From positions 62,001-126,000 of the forward strand of contig NZ_AMRJ01000005.1 of assembly GCF_000300995.1 (NCBI RefSeq): 64,000 nt of DNA, read 5' to 3'. Each line of letters begins with the position of its first letter. Within the stretch, counting starts at the first letter, position 1. This document shows, in pieces, positions 1 to 8,936 of the stretch. The notes beneath the pieces are model-generated. The model was not told the origin of the DNA, did no database searches, and saw nothing but the letters and a program-made list of their open reading frames with translations. The translations under genes were made by a program, and so were the position numbers. Source of the stretch: Alcanivorax hongdengensis A-11-3 (GTDB lineage: Bacteria > Pseudomonadota > Gammaproteobacteria > Pseudomonadales > Alcanivoracaceae).

Positions 1-282
1 GATGGCTTCGCGTTCGGTATCGCCAATGGCTGGCATGACCTTGGCCAGCGCGTTGTAGACCGGACGGGAAATGAATTTCTGTCGCAGATCCACATGGTTG
101 AGCACCACCAGTACCCCTGCTACCAGGATCAGCAGGATGGGGTTGAACAACCAGGAGGCGAGGAAGCCGCACAACAGCCAGACAATGGCGAAGACGGCAC
201 TACCCACACCGCGGGACAATCCCTGATAGAAAATGGTCAGCAGTGTGGCAACTAACAACACAATAGCCAGAAGGCTAAGCAT
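1..282 (-). CDS. fadE: Acyl-CoA dehydrogenase FadE, N-terminal part (runs off left edge)
   Basis: Only the first 94 codons are present, read on the minus strand from an ATG at 282-280 that follows an AAAGGAG ribosome site. The protein starts with a hydrophobic segment of about 55 residues (MLSLLAIVLLVATLLTIF and a second stretch ending in LVAGVLVVLNH). This leads into RQKFISRPVYNALAKVMP and DTEREAI, which match the region just after the membrane anchor of E. coli FadE (KSMISAPVF, KVMPPMSRTEKEAI). FadE catalyses the first oxidation of acyl-CoA in beta-oxidation. The FAD and substrate domains lie outside the window, so the call rests on the N-terminus only. It is divergent from cnoX across about 200 bp. 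Confidence 0.82.
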   Translation of the reverse strand, partial: MLSLLAIVLLVATLLTIFYQGLSRGVGSAVFAIVWLLCGFLASWLFNPILLILVAGVLVVLNHVDLRQKFISRPVYNALAKVMPAIGDTEREAI

Positions 283-489
283 GATGAACTCCTTTGCCGG
301 ATAAAAATCCCTGAGGACAGGTTTAACATAGCCTAGCGAGCGACCATCGAGATCATGTGAAAGAGGGCCGCTGCCCCAAACCAGTCTTTACACAGTCTCC
401 CCGGCTCGAGTGTAAGCCGTCAACTCGACATTTTGGATCATCCATGGCGTACAATTGGCGCCTCATTCGCAGTTTCAGGAGTTACGGCG

Positions 490-1359
490 GTGCAGCAGAA
501 CAGCTTCATCATTGATGTCACCGAACAGAATATCCAGCAGGTGCTGGAACAGTCCCGCCAGATCCCGGTGATCGTGGATTTCTGGGCCAGCTGGTGTCAG
601 CCCTGCCAGCAGATGGCGCCCCTGCTGGAAAAGCTGGTCAATGAATACCAGGGCAAGGTGGTGCTGGCCCGGGTCAATGCCGATGAGCAGCAGATGATTG
701 CCAGCCAGTTCGGGGTGCGCAGCCTGCCATCACTGAAACTGGTCTATCAGGGGCAGCTGGTCAGTGAGCTGGACGGTGCCCAGACCGAAGGGGCCCTGCG
801 CCAGTGGTTGGCGCCGGTGGTTGACCCGGAAGCGGCCCAGCAGCAACAGGATGAAAGCTTTCTCGAGCAGGTGCGTATGGCCATGGAGGCCGGGCACGGT
901 GAGCAGGCCGAGCAGGCGCTGCGCCAGATGCTGCAGGAAAGCCCGGACAAGCATGCATTTCGGGCCCTGCTGGTGGAATACCTGCTGGGCGAAGGGCGCC
1001 GTGACGAGGCCATGTCCTGCCTGGCGGAAGTGACCGAGGATGTGGAGGTACTGCGCCCGTTCCGTGCCCGGTTTGCCTTGCTGGAGAAACTGGCCGGTGA
1101 CAGTGAGCCGCTTGCCGAACTGAGCCGGCGTCTGGCGCAGGACGCCACGCCGGATGACCTTTATGCCTATGGTTTGCAGGCCGCCGCCGCCGGGCAGTTC
1201 CAAGCCGGGCTGGAGGCCCTGCTACAGCTGTTGCGTGATCACGGCAGCTACCGTGACGGGGTGGCGCGCAGTGCCCTGCTGGAGGTTTTTGAATGCCTGC
1301 CAAAGGGGGACCCGCTGGCCAGCGAATACCGCCGCAAGATGTTCAACTATCTCTACTGA
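490..1359 (+). CDS. cnoX: Chaperedoxin CnoX (YbbN): thioredoxin domain plus TPR-like region
   Basis: A 289-residue protein. Residues 1-110 form a thioredoxin fold with the active-site sequence WASWCQPC (Cys36 and Cys39), followed by GVRSLPSLKL with the cis-proline. Residues about 125-289 are helical and TPR-like, as in YbbN/CnoX, which holds chlorine-damaged proteins and passes them to GroEL. E. coli CnoX is 284 residues and lacks the first cysteine, so the intact CxxC here suggests a redox-active version like that of Caulobacter. I place the start at GTG 490, eight bases after AGGAG (477-481). The open frame extends upstream to 433 without a ribosome site. A weak promoter (TCGACA, 19 bp, TACAAT at 425-455) may lie just upstream. 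Confidence 0.88.
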   Translation: MQQNSFIIDVTEQNIQQVLEQSRQIPVIVDFWASWCQPCQQMAPLLEKLVNEYQGKVVLARVNADEQQMIASQFGVRSLPSLKLVYQGQLVSELDGAQTEGALRQWLAPVVDPEAAQQQQDESFLEQVRMAMEAGHGEQAEQALRQMLQESPDKHAFRALLVEYLLGEGRRDEAMSCLAEVTEDVEVLRPFRARFALLEKLAGDSEPLAELSRRLAQDATPDDLYAYGLQAAAAGQFQAGLEALLQLLRDHGSYRDGVARSALLEVFECLPKGDPLASEYRRKMFNYLY

Positions 1360-1379
1360 TTCCTGCCGGGCATGGCCTG

Positions 1380-1415
1380 AAAGCGCTGCGGTGGTGCGCC
1401 GCAGCGCTTTTTTTG
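1380..1415 (+). terminator. Intrinsic terminator of cnoX
   Basis: A near-perfect GC-rich hairpin (AAGCGCTGCGG pairing with CCGCAGCGCTT around a short loop) runs directly into a tract of seven T. It lies 21 bp after the cnoX stop and isolates cnoX from the glnK-amtB control region. Confidence 0.9.
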
Positions 1416-1455
1416 TGTCCGCGGATCATGGCTGCGTCATTATGGCGTTCGAGAA

Positions 1456-1472
1456 TGCATTTATATGGTGCA
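1456..1472 (+). promoter_or_regulatory. Candidate NtrC enhancer site 1 (distal) for glnK-amtB
   Basis: TGCATTTATATGGTGCA fits the 17-bp NtrC pattern TGCACC-N5-GGTGCA at 10 of 12 fixed positions. It lies about 100 bp upstream of the -24 element at 1555, the usual enhancer distance for a sigma-54 promoter. Its centre is 31 bp (about three helical turns) from the second site at 1487-1503, so both would face the same side of the helix. Confidence 0.65.
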
Positions 1473-1486
1473 TCTTGCGCCATTTA

Positions 1487-1503
1487 TGCATTGTTATTGT
1501 GCA
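1487..1503 (+). promoter_or_regulatory. Candidate NtrC enhancer site 2 (proximal) for glnK-amtB
   Basis: TGCATTGTTATTGTGCA matches the NtrC operator pattern with the same 17-bp length and a TGCATT left arm identical to site 1. The right arm is TGTGCA against the expected GGTGCA. The pairing of two sites at this spacing is typical of NtrC-controlled enhancers. Confidence 0.6.
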
Positions 1504-1539
1504 TAAATGGCCAGAGTTACAGCTAACCCACTGATTTAA

Positions 1540-1986
<447 letters not shown>

Positions 1987-1996
1987 GGAACCCATA

Positions 1997-3286
1997 ATGA
2001 AAAAGTGGATTATTGCCTTGTCTTTGCTGCCGTCGCTGGCCATGGCCGACGGCCTGGATACCGGCGACAGCGCCTGGATCATGACCGCCACCGCGCTGGT
2101 ACTGTTCATGACGCTGCCGGGTCTGAGCCTGTTTTATGGTGGCCTGGTGCGTTCCAAGAACGTGCTGTCGGTGCTGATGCAGTGTTTTGCCATTACCTGC
2201 GTGGTGTCATTGCTGTGGCTGGTGTGCGGCTACTCGCTGGCCTTTTCCGATGGTGGCAGCGTCAATGCCTGGATCGGTGGTCTGGATAATGCCTTCTTCG
2301 CCAACATCACCCGCGACACCCTGGAAGGCACCTTGCCCAAGAGCCTGCATGGCCTGTTCCAGATGACGTTCGCCATCATTACTCCGGCACTGATCATCGG
2401 GGCTTTCGCCGAGCGCATGCGTTTCGGCCCCATGCTGGCGTTTTCTGCTCTCTGGCTTCTGGGCGTTTATGTGCCGGTCTGCCACTGGGTCTGGGGCGGT
2501 GGCTGGCTGGCCCAGCTGGGCATGTACGATTTCGCCGGCGGTACTGTGGTGCATATCACCGCCGGGGTGGCCGCGCTGGTGGCGGCCATCGTGCTGGGTA
2601 ACCGCAAGGGCTTCCCGCATCAGGGAATGATGCCGCACAACCTGACCATGACGGTGACCGGTGCCGGCATGCTTTGGGTCGGCTGGTTCGGTTTCAACGG
2701 CGGCTCGGCGCTGGCCTCCAATGGCGATGCGGCCATGGCCATGCTGGTGACCCACCTGTCCGCGGCGGCCGGTTCGCTGACCTGGATGGTGATGGAGTGG
2801 AAGAAGTTCGGTAAGCCCTCGGCGCTGGGTATTGCCACCGGCATGGTAGCGGGGCTGGGCACCATTACGCCGGCCTCCGGCTTTGTCAGCCCGGCGGCGG
2901 CTGTGGTGATCGGTATTGCCGCCGGTGTCATCTGTTTCTACATGGTACTGTTCGTCAAGCACAAGCTGCAGATTGACGACTCCCTGGATGTGTTTCCGGT
3001 GCACGGCGTGGGCGGCATCCTGGGCACGCTGCTGGTGGGTGTCTTTGCCTCCGGCCAGCTGGGCAGCGCCTTCTCCGGTGTGGGCTTTGGCAAGCCGGAA
3101 TACACCATGCTGGATCAGGTCGGTGTCCAGGCCCTGGGCGCGCTGGCGACCTTTGTCTACACCGCCGTGGTGACCTGGGTTCTGCTCAAGGTGATCGCCC
3201 TGTTCGCGCCGCTGCGCGTGGGCTCCGATGAAGAAACGGAAGGTCTGGATATCGTGCTCCACGAAGAGCGCGGTTACGACCTCTGA
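1997..3286 (+). CDS. amtB: Ammonium channel AmtB
   Basis: A 429-residue polytopic inner-membrane ammonium transporter. A cleavable signal peptide MKKWIIALSLLPSLAMA precedes DGLDTGDSAWIM, as in E. coli AmtB. Family signatures include LPGLSLFYGGLVRSKN, GAFAERMRFG, the WGGGW-containing segment after VPVCHW, GGTVVHITAG (first pore histidine), GFNGGSALASN and VFPVHGVGGILGTLL (second pore histidine). About 11 membrane helices are expected. The start is ATG 1997 after GAGGAACCC. It is co-transcribed with glnK under the sigma-54/NtrC region and followed by a strong terminator. Confidence 0.96.
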   Translation: MKKWIIALSLLPSLAMADGLDTGDSAWIMTATALVLFMTLPGLSLFYGGLVRSKNVLSVLMQCFAITCVVSLLWLVCGYSLAFSDGGSVNAWIGGLDNAFFANITRDTLEGTLPKSLHGLFQMTFAIITPALIIGAFAERMRFGPMLAFSALWLLGVYVPVCHWVWGGGWLAQLGMYDFAGGTVVHITAGVAALVAAIVLGNRKGFPHQGMMPHNLTMTVTGAGMLWVGWFGFNGGSALASNGDAAMAMLVTHLSAAAGSLTWMVMEWKKFGKPSALGIATGMVAGLGTITPASGFVSPAAAVVIGIAAGVICFYMVLFVKHKLQIDDSLDVFPVHGVGGILGTLLVGVFASGQLGSAFSGVGFGKPEYTMLDQVGVQALGALATFVYTAVVTWVLLKVIALFAPLRVGSDEETEGLDIVLHEERGYDL

Positions 3287-3309
3287 TTGAGGGTGAACAG
3301 GCTTTGAGA

Positions 3310-3340
3310 TAAGGGCTCCTCCGGAGCCCTTACTTCTTTT
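3310..3340 (+). terminator. Terminator of glnK-amtB
   Basis: TAAGGGCTCC and GGAGCCCTTA form a perfect 10-bp stem around TCC, followed by the T-rich CTTCTTTT. It ends the glnK-amtB transcript 23 bp after the amtB stop. Confidence 0.88.
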
Positions 3341-3388
3341 CCCCCGCTGCGTTTATGCTCTCCTTATTCTTTGACCCGGGGAGTGCAC

Positions 3389-4207
3389 ATGGAACTGGAT
3401 GCCTACGGCTGGCCACGCAAGGGGCCTCTGGATGTTCGGCGCCTGCCGACGCGCACTTCTCATCGTCACCTTCCTCATCTCGATACCATCCTGGAACGCC
3501 TGGCTGAATACCATCGGCGACTGTTTGCCGGTGGCCGTTACAGTGTGCTGCTGGTGGTGCAGGGGCTGGACGCGGCTGGCAAGGACAGCCTGATTCGCAC
3601 GCTGGCCCAGGGCCTTGATCCGGCGGCCTTTAGGGCCAACTCCTTCCGTCGTCCGCTGGGAGAGGAGTTGCAGCACGACTTTCTCTGGCGTCTGTGGCGG
3701 CATCTGCCAGCCCGCGGGCAGGTGGTGGCCTTCAATCGCAGTTATTACGAGGCGGTACTGTCAGAGCGACTGTGGCCGTCACCCGAGTGCCCCCGCGAGC
3801 CGGACTGGGCACAGCGATATCAGGCAATCAATGCCTTTGAGCAGCACCTGCATAACGAGGGCACCCGTATCATCAAGATATGGCTGAATACGTCGGCCGA
3901 GGAGCAGCGCCTGCGTTTGCTCAAGCGGCTGCGCCAGCCCCGTAAACGCTGGAAATTCGAGCCCGCGGATGTGCAGAGCTGGCTGGCCCGGGACAGTTAC
4001 CTGATGATGCTCAACGAGGCGATGACCGCCACGCATACCGTGCAGGCGCCCTGGCATATCGTCGCCAATGACGACAAGAAAGTAGCTCGCCGCCAGGTCG
4101 GCCACCTGCTGGCCGACATTCTGGAGGCGCTGGCGCCGTCCTATCCGCAGGAAAACACCGCCTGCATCGAACAATATATCGAGCAGCTGGAGAAGGGCGG
4201 TGACTGA
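3389..4207 (+). CDS. Polyphosphate kinase 2 family protein (PPK2)
   Basis: A 272-residue protein with the PPK2 P-loop fold. It has Walker A GLDAAGKDS at about residues 60-68, the lid-region NSFRRP, and FNRSYYEAVLSERLWP, the Walker B / DRS-like motif. PPK2 enzymes transfer phosphate between polyphosphate and nucleotides. The FNRSYYE form is seen in class III enzymes that use AMP and ADP, but class cannot be fixed by eye. ATG 3389 follows GGGGAG; TTG 3371 is a less likely start. The last codons overlap the next gene by 8 bp, which couples it to a phosphate transporter. Confidence 0.85.
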   Translation: MELDAYGWPRKGPLDVRRLPTRTSHRHLPHLDTILERLAEYHRRLFAGGRYSVLLVVQGLDAAGKDSLIRTLAQGLDPAAFRANSFRRPLGEELQHDFLWRLWRHLPARGQVVAFNRSYYEAVLSERLWPSPECPREPDWAQRYQAINAFEQHLHNEGTRIIKIWLNTSAEEQRLRLLKRLRQPRKRWKFEPADVQSWLARDSYLMMLNEAMTATHTVQAPWHIVANDDKKVARRQVGHLLADILEALAPSYPQENTACIEQYIEQLEKGGD

Positions 4208-5723
4208 GACCGTATCGCTGGGCATGGCAATTACCGGGCTGGGGTTGTTCCTTTATGCCATGCAGCAGCTGGAAACCGCGCTGGAACATCTGATCAGCGG
4301 GCCGGTGGCCCGGTGGATGCGCTCCGCCACCCGCACGCCGCTGCGCTGTGTGGGGGTAGGGTGTCTGGTTACTGCCCTGATGCAGAGCAGTTCGCTGGTG
4401 GGACTGATCGTACTGGCGCTGGTGTCCTCGCGCATGCTCGACCTGCGCCAGGCCATGGCCATCATGCTGGGCGCCAATCTGGGCACCACGGCCACCGGCT
4501 GGCTGGTAACACTGCTGGGCTTCAAGTTGTCACTGGGCAGTGCCGGCTTGCCGCTGGCCGGCGTTGGCGCCTTGTTGTCGGTGCTGCTGCCGGCCGGGCG
4601 CTGGCGTTCACAGGGTGTGTTGCTGTTCGCCCTGGGGTTGTTGCTGTTCGGGCTGGATACCATGAAAACGGCCACCGAGGGGCTGGCCCAGGCGGTGGAT
4701 GTCACGGCGCTGCAAGGGCATTCACCACTGGTCTATCTGCTGGTCGGGGTGGTGGTGACGGCGGTGATCCAGTCATCGTCGGCGACCATGCTGATTGCCC
4801 TGACCGCGCTGAACAGTCAGATGATCAGCCTCCATGATGGTCTGGCCCTGGTGATCGGCGCGGACCTGGGAACCACCAGCACCTTGTTGCTGGGTGCCAT
4901 CAAGGGGCCGCGTATCAAGCGGCAAGTGGCCCTGTTCCATGTCATCTATAACCTGGCCACGGCCATTTTGGCCTTTTTGCTGATCATGCCACTGTGGCCA
5001 CGGGTGGCAAGCTGGAGTGGCATCGAAGACCCCTTGATCCTGCTGGTCGGTTTTCATTCCACCTTCAATGCCCTGGGTATCGTGGTGTTTGTGCCGTTGC
5101 TGGGGCGAATGGCCGCCTTTATTGAGGCACGCCTGCCAGCGGCAAATCGTCCCATGTTGCTGGAAGCGGTTCGCCCGGAAACCCTGGATGCGGCCCTGGA
5201 ACTACTGACCAGCGCCTGCGAGAAGCTGGTGAACAATGTCCGCCAGCTGGCTCAGGGCTTTGCCAGCAGGGGTAACGCGGAGCCTTTCCTGCAGAGCTAC
5301 CGGGACATTCGCGATGAGGAAATTCGCCTGGCACTGGCCTTCCAGAAGCTGGAGCAGCTGCCCATGAGTTCGCTGCAGGCCAAACGAATCCAGCGTTTGC
5401 GCCTGCAAATCAGCGAGTCGGTCTATGCGGCCAAGGCCCTGAAGGATGTGGCGGAGGATTTTGCCCGCTTGCAGCACAGCCGTTCGGCGCGGCTTGCTCC
5501 GGTGGCGGCGCGTCTGCGCGAGAGTGTGCTGGCGGTGTTTTCCGAAGGGGGCGAGGTGCCCGATGAGGCGTCACACCATCGGGCCATGACGGCCCTGCAT
5601 GAACTGGCCTATCGGCATTTACAGGCCGCCAGCGATGACGGCATCAGCCTGCTGAATCTGGCCCGGGAGGTGGATGAGTGCGGCCGCCACTGGCTGCGAG
5701 CGACCCGGGTTTCGCCGCCCTGA
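4200..5723 (+). CDS. Na+/phosphate cotransporter, NptA/YjbB type, with PhoU-like C-terminus
   Basis: A 507-residue protein. Two inverted repeats of the Na/Pi-cotransporter domain carry the signature QSSSLVGLIVLALVSS (about residue 62) and QSSSATMLIALTALNS (about 191), each followed by GANLGTT / GADLGTT. Around eight membrane segments are expected, up to about residue 310. The remaining 190 residues are soluble and helical, resembling PhoU, which would sense or gate phosphate. The start is GTG 4200 within the PPK2 stop region (GTGACTGA), preceded by GGAGAAGGG. Co-transcription with PPK2 suggests linked phosphate uptake (or efflux) and polyphosphate turnover. Confidence 0.85.
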   Translation: MTETVSLGMAITGLGLFLYAMQQLETALEHLISGPVARWMRSATRTPLRCVGVGCLVTALMQSSSLVGLIVLALVSSRMLDLRQAMAIMLGANLGTTATGWLVTLLGFKLSLGSAGLPLAGVGALLSVLLPAGRWRSQGVLLFALGLLLFGLDTMKTATEGLAQAVDVTALQGHSPLVYLLVGVVVTAVIQSSSATMLIALTALNSQMISLHDGLALVIGADLGTTSTLLLGAIKGPRIKRQVALFHVIYNLATAILAFLLIMPLWPRVASWSGIEDPLILLVGFHSTFNALGIVVFVPLLGRMAAFIEARLPAANRPMLLEAVRPETLDAALELLTSACEKLVNNVRQLAQGFASRGNAEPFLQSYRDIRDEEIRLALAFQKLEQLPMSSLQAKRIQRLRLQISESVYAAKALKDVAEDFARLQHSRSARLAPVAARLRESVLAVFSEGGEVPDEASHHRAMTALHELAYRHLQAASDDGISLLNLAREVDECGRHWLRATRVSPP

Positions 5724-5754
5724 GCTTTTGTCCCGCCGGAACCGGTGGTGGCTA

Positions 5755-5781
5755 TTGTCACCCCTGCGGCCTTTCTATAAG
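5755..5781 (+). promoter_or_regulatory. Possible sigma-70 promoter of the SCP2 gene
   Basis: TTGTCA (5755-5760) and TATAAG (5776-5781) are separated by 15 bp, shorter than ideal. It lies about 90 bp upstream of the SCP2 start, in a 146-bp gap that otherwise shows nothing. Confidence 0.35.
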
Positions 5782-5869
5782 GTACAGGAAAGTTTCGAAC
5801 GCCCGTTTGAATAGGGGGCTGCGGTGCAATCCCCGGGTGACGAGGCGCACTACAACCAAGGAGATAACA

Positions 5870-6256
5870 ATGAGCCTGGAATTTCTGTCTGACGAGTGGT
5901 TTGCAAAGGTGAAGGAAATCCGTGACGGCGCCGGTGAGGTGGAAACCCCGGCCGCGCTGGCGGACCTGGTGATCAACATCACTGTCAGCGGTGACGCGGG
6001 TGACAAGGAACTGGCCCTGGTGGGTGGCATGATCGAGGAAGGTCACCACGGCGATGCGGCGACCACCATGATTCTGCCGGCGGATCTGGCCAAGCGTATC
6101 TTCATCGAAGGCGACCAGTCCGCCGGGATGCAGGGCTTCATGAGCGGCCAGATTCGTATCGAAGGTGACATGAGCAAACTGATGGCATTGCAGACGGCAC
6201 AACCGTCCGCGGATCAGGTTGCCCTGATGAAGCAGATCCAGGACGTGACTGCCTGA
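5870..6256 (+). CDS. SCP2 sterol-carrier-domain protein
   Basis: A 128-residue stand-alone SCP2 domain. Visible family features are the acidic start MSLEFLSDEWF, the central TTMILPADLAKRIFIEGDQSAGMQGFMSGQIRIEGDMSKLMAL and a helical tail. The segment GQIRIEGDMSKLM is the most conserved SCP2 signature. Such small cytoplasmic proteins bind fatty acyl or other lipid ligands; the ligand here is unknown. ATG 5870 follows AAGGAGATAACA. It is monocistronic between its own promoter and a shared terminator. A role in handling lipid intermediates would suit a hydrocarbon degrader but is inference. Confidence 0.85.
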   Translation: MSLEFLSDEWFAKVKEIRDGAGEVETPAALADLVINITVSGDAGDKELALVGGMIEEGHHGDAATTMILPADLAKRIFIEGDQSAGMQGFMSGQIRIEGDMSKLMALQTAQPSADQVALMKQIQDVTA

Positions 6257-6277
6257 TAACGGCTTTCCCGCCTTGTG

Positions 6278-6306
6278 ACAATGCCCGCCCCGTGCGGGCA
6301 TTGTTG
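6278..6306. terminator. Bidirectional terminator between the SCP2 gene and mobA
   Basis: ACAATGCCCGC and GCGGGCATTGT form a strong stem in the gap between two convergent genes. The ATTGTTGT tail on the plus strand is T-rich, and the structure can serve both directions. Confidence 0.75.
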
Positions 6307-6308
6307 TA

Positions 6309-6857
6309 TCAGGGCTGGGGTAAGTGGTTCAGATTGTCCAGCGGTTGATCCAGGGTGACGGTCTGGTGAGGGTAGCTGGCCAGCCAGCCCCGGGCGCTGC
6401 GACCGCCGTTGTCCAGGTAGTGGCCAAGGGTCTGACGGTAATCGTCCGATGCGCAGCAACTCAGGCACAACGGTTGCAGTCGTTGCGGGTCCCGAGCCAC
6501 GCAGGGCTGACCCGGGCGCAGGGGGGCCAGCAGCGACGCAATCAGCGAAGCGGGCGGTGCCAGCAGGTCGCAGGGCAGGCAGACGCAGGGCCCGTGGGCA
6601 ATGGCCAGGGCCGCTTCCAGCCCGGCCAGTGGTCCCTGAAAGTCGTCGCGCAGATCGCTGACCACTTGATCGGCCCACTGGGCGTAGCTTGGCTGGTTGC
6701 GGTTGGCGCTGATGATCACGCGCACCGGCGGTGGTGTCAGGGCGGTGATCAGTGTCAGTACCAGTGGGTGGTCGCCCACGGTCACCAGCCCCTTGTCCGC
6801 GCCCCCCATGCGGGTGCCCCGGCCACCGGCCAGCACAATCAGGGTATAGTCTTGCAT
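6309..6857 (-). CDS. mobA: Molybdenum cofactor guanylyltransferase MobA
   Basis: A 182-residue nucleotidyltransferase. The N-terminal LAGGRGTRMGGADKGLVTVG is the GTP-binding signature of MobA. PCDLLAPP is the metal-binding aspartate region (PCD), and RSARGWL lies near the C-terminus. It attaches GMP to molybdopterin to make the bis-MGD cofactor. I start at the ATG at 6857, giving MQDYTLIVLAGG. The frame stays open to 7049 but that adds a non-conserved segment. It is divergent from yoaA with about 125 bp between them. mobB is not in the window. Confidence 0.9.
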   Translation of the reverse strand: MQDYTLIVLAGGRGTRMGGADKGLVTVGDHPLVLTLITALTPPPVRVIISANRNQPSYAQWADQVVSDLRDDFQGPLAGLEAALAIAHGPCVCLPCDLLAPPASLIASLLAPLRPGQPCVARDPQRLQPLCLSCCASDDYRQTLGHYLDNGGRSARGWLASYPHQTVTLDQPLDNLNHLPQP

Positions 6858-6983
6858 ATTGGCTCTCTCTGGCCGCTGTGCGTTGGGTTCAGCGGGCGGA
6901 TCGGCTATGCTCTGCGCGGCACTGATAAACGCACTGTGTGGTAGCGTTGAGTATGCGGTGCATCCTCGGCCCTGGGAATAGAT

Positions 6984-8936
6984 GTGACTGACGCCCGTAA
7001 TTATCTTACCGACCTGTCTCGCTTCACGCCGTTGTTGCCTGGTTACCAACCCCGCGAGCCACAGCTGGACATGGCCGAGGCGGTGGAAAAGGTCATCGAC
7101 GAGGGCGGCACACTCATGGTCGAGGCGGAAACCGGTACCGGCAAGACGCTGGCCTATCTGGTGCCGGCGTTATTGTCAGAGGGGCCGACGCTGGTATCCA
7201 CCGGCACCAAGAGCCTGCAGGATCAGTTGTTCTTCAAGGATTTGCCGCTGGTACTCAAGGCCCTGAAACTGCCGCGCAAGGTGGCACTGCTGAAAGGGCG
7301 TGCCAACTATCTGTGCCCCTACCGCCTGGCGTTACACCAGGAAGATGCCCGTTTCCTCACCCGTGAAACCGTCAGTCAGATGCAGGTCGTGGCCCATTGG
7401 GCCAGTCGCACCCGCACCGGGGATATCGCCGAGCTGCAACAGATTCCCGAAGACGCCCCGGTATGGCCCTGGGTCACCAGTACCGCCGACAACTGCCTGG
7501 GCACCGATTGTCCCAGCTACCAGGATTGCCCGCTGATGAAGGCGCGCAAGGAAGCCCAGGAGGCTGATCTGGTGGTGGTCAACCATCACCTGTTTTTCGC
7601 CGATGCGGCCCTGCGCGGTAATGCCTCGGCCTCCGAGCTGCTGCCCACCGCCAATACGGTCATTTTTGACGAGGCTCACCAGCTGCCGGAAATCGCGGCG
7701 GTGTTCTTTGCCGATACCATCAGCACCCGGCAGATTCAGGAACTGGGACGCGACAGCCTTTCCGAGGCCGGGCAAACCGCCGCCGATCTGGTGCGGCTCA
7801 ATCAGATCATCGCGTCGCTGGAAAAAGGCTGCCTGGACCTGCGCCTGAGCCTGGGGGAGGGCGAACGCCGTGAGCCCTGGTCGGAGGTGGTGGACAAGGA
7901 TACGGTTCAGCAAGCCGGCGAAGATCTGCTCAACGCCCTGCGTGAACTGGAAATGTTTCTGGGCCCCCAGGCCAAGGCCAGCCGAGGCATGGAAGCCTGT
8001 GCCCGACGCGCCAGTGATCAGGTGGACTGCCTGGCTGCCTACCTGAAAGGCGAGCAACCTAATCGGGTCTACTGGTTCGAAACGTTCAAGCGGACCGTGG
8101 TGCTGCACAGCACGCCGTTGTCGGTGGCCGCTCAGTTGCGTGCCCAGCGCGAGCGACATCCGTGCAGTTGGGTACTGACCTCCGCCACCCTGTCCGTGGG
8201 CGGGCGTTTCGAGCATATCCAGAAGCGTCTGGGGCTGGACCATGCCCGTACCCTGAGGCTGGAAAGCCCGTTCGACTTCAAGCGCCAGGCCGTATTCTAT
8301 GCCCCGGAGGGGCTGCCGGCCCCCAATGATCCGTCCTACACTGCGGCCCTGACCGAGGCCATGATCCCGGTAATCAATGCCGCCGGCGGGCGCACTTTTT
8401 TCCTGTTCACCAGCCACCGGGCGCTACGCGAGGCCGCCGCCATTCTGCGTTCGCGCATTGATTTTCCGTTGCTGGTGCAGGGCGAGGCCGGCCGCCGCGA
8501 GTTGCTGGACGGTTTTCGCGAAAAGGGCAATGCGGTACTGCTGGGCACCAGCAGTTTCTGGGAGGGCATTGATGTGCGCGGCGAGGCGCTCAGCTGTGTG
8601 ATCATCGACAAGCTGCCGTTCGGGTCGCCGGGCGACCCGGTGGCTGCTGCCCGCATTGAGCACATCAACCGCAACGGCGGCAATGCGTTTCGCGATTACC
8701 AGTTGCCCCAGGCGGTACTGGCTCTGCGCCAGGGCGCCGGGCGTCTGATTCGCGACCCCCGGGATACCGGCCTGCTGGTGGTGGCCGATCCCCGCCTGCT
8801 CACACGCAGTTACGGAAAATTGTTCGTCAATAGCCTGCCAAACATGACGCGCACCCGTAAACTGGAGGTGGTGAACCGTTTCTTTGACTACCTGGCCCGG
8901 CAAGCGGGCGAGGTGACAACGCCGTTGGAAACATGA
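6984..8936 (+). CDS. yoaA: DinG/XPD-family iron-sulfur DNA helicase (YoaA type)
   Basis: A 650-residue superfamily 2 helicase. Walker A is ETGTGKTLAYLVP (about residue 48). Four cysteines for a 4Fe-4S cluster are NYLC (about 110) and CLGTDCPSYQDC (about 170-182). The DEAH box is VIFDEAHQLPE (about 230) and the C-terminal helicase motif ends GAGRLIRDPRDTG. Length and gene order (upstream of tsaB) fit YoaA rather than the longer DinG. YoaA acts with HolC in DNA damage tolerance. The start is GTG 6984; the overlapping ATG at 6982 is followed directly by TGA. It overlaps tsaB by 4 bp. Confidence 0.9.
   Translation: MTDARNYLTDLSRFTPLLPGYQPREPQLDMAEAVEKVIDEGGTLMVEAETGTGKTLAYLVPALLSEGPTLVSTGTKSLQDQLFFKDLPLVLKALKLPRKVALLKGRANYLCPYRLALHQEDARFLTRETVSQMQVVAHWASRTRTGDIAELQQIPEDAPVWPWVTSTADNCLGTDCPSYQDCPLMKARKEAQEADLVVVNHHLFFADAALRGNASASELLPTANTVIFDEAHQLPEIAAVFFADTISTRQIQELGRDSLSEAGQTAADLVRLNQIIASLEKGCLDLRLSLGEGERREPWSEVVDKDTVQQAGEDLLNALRELEMFLGPQAKASRGMEACARRASDQVDCLAAYLKGEQPNRVYWFETFKRTVVLHSTPLSVAAQLRAQRERHPCSWVLTSATLSVGGRFEHIQKRLGLDHARTLRLESPFDFKRQAVFYAPEGLPAPNDPSYTAALTEAMIPVINAAGGRTFFLFTSHRALREAAAILRSRIDFPLLVQGEAGRRELLDGFREKGNAVLLGTSSFWEGIDVRGEALSCVIIDKLPFGSPGDPVAAARIEHINRNGGNAFRDYQLPQAVLALRQGAGRLIRDPRDTGLLVVADPRLLTRSYGKLFVNSLPNMTRTRKLEVVNRFFDYLARQAGEVTTPLET

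Noticed and set aside
433..489. N-terminal extension of CnoX from 433
   Set aside because: It would begin upstream of the AGGAG site at 477-481 and adds residues not shared with the family; GTG 490 fits better.
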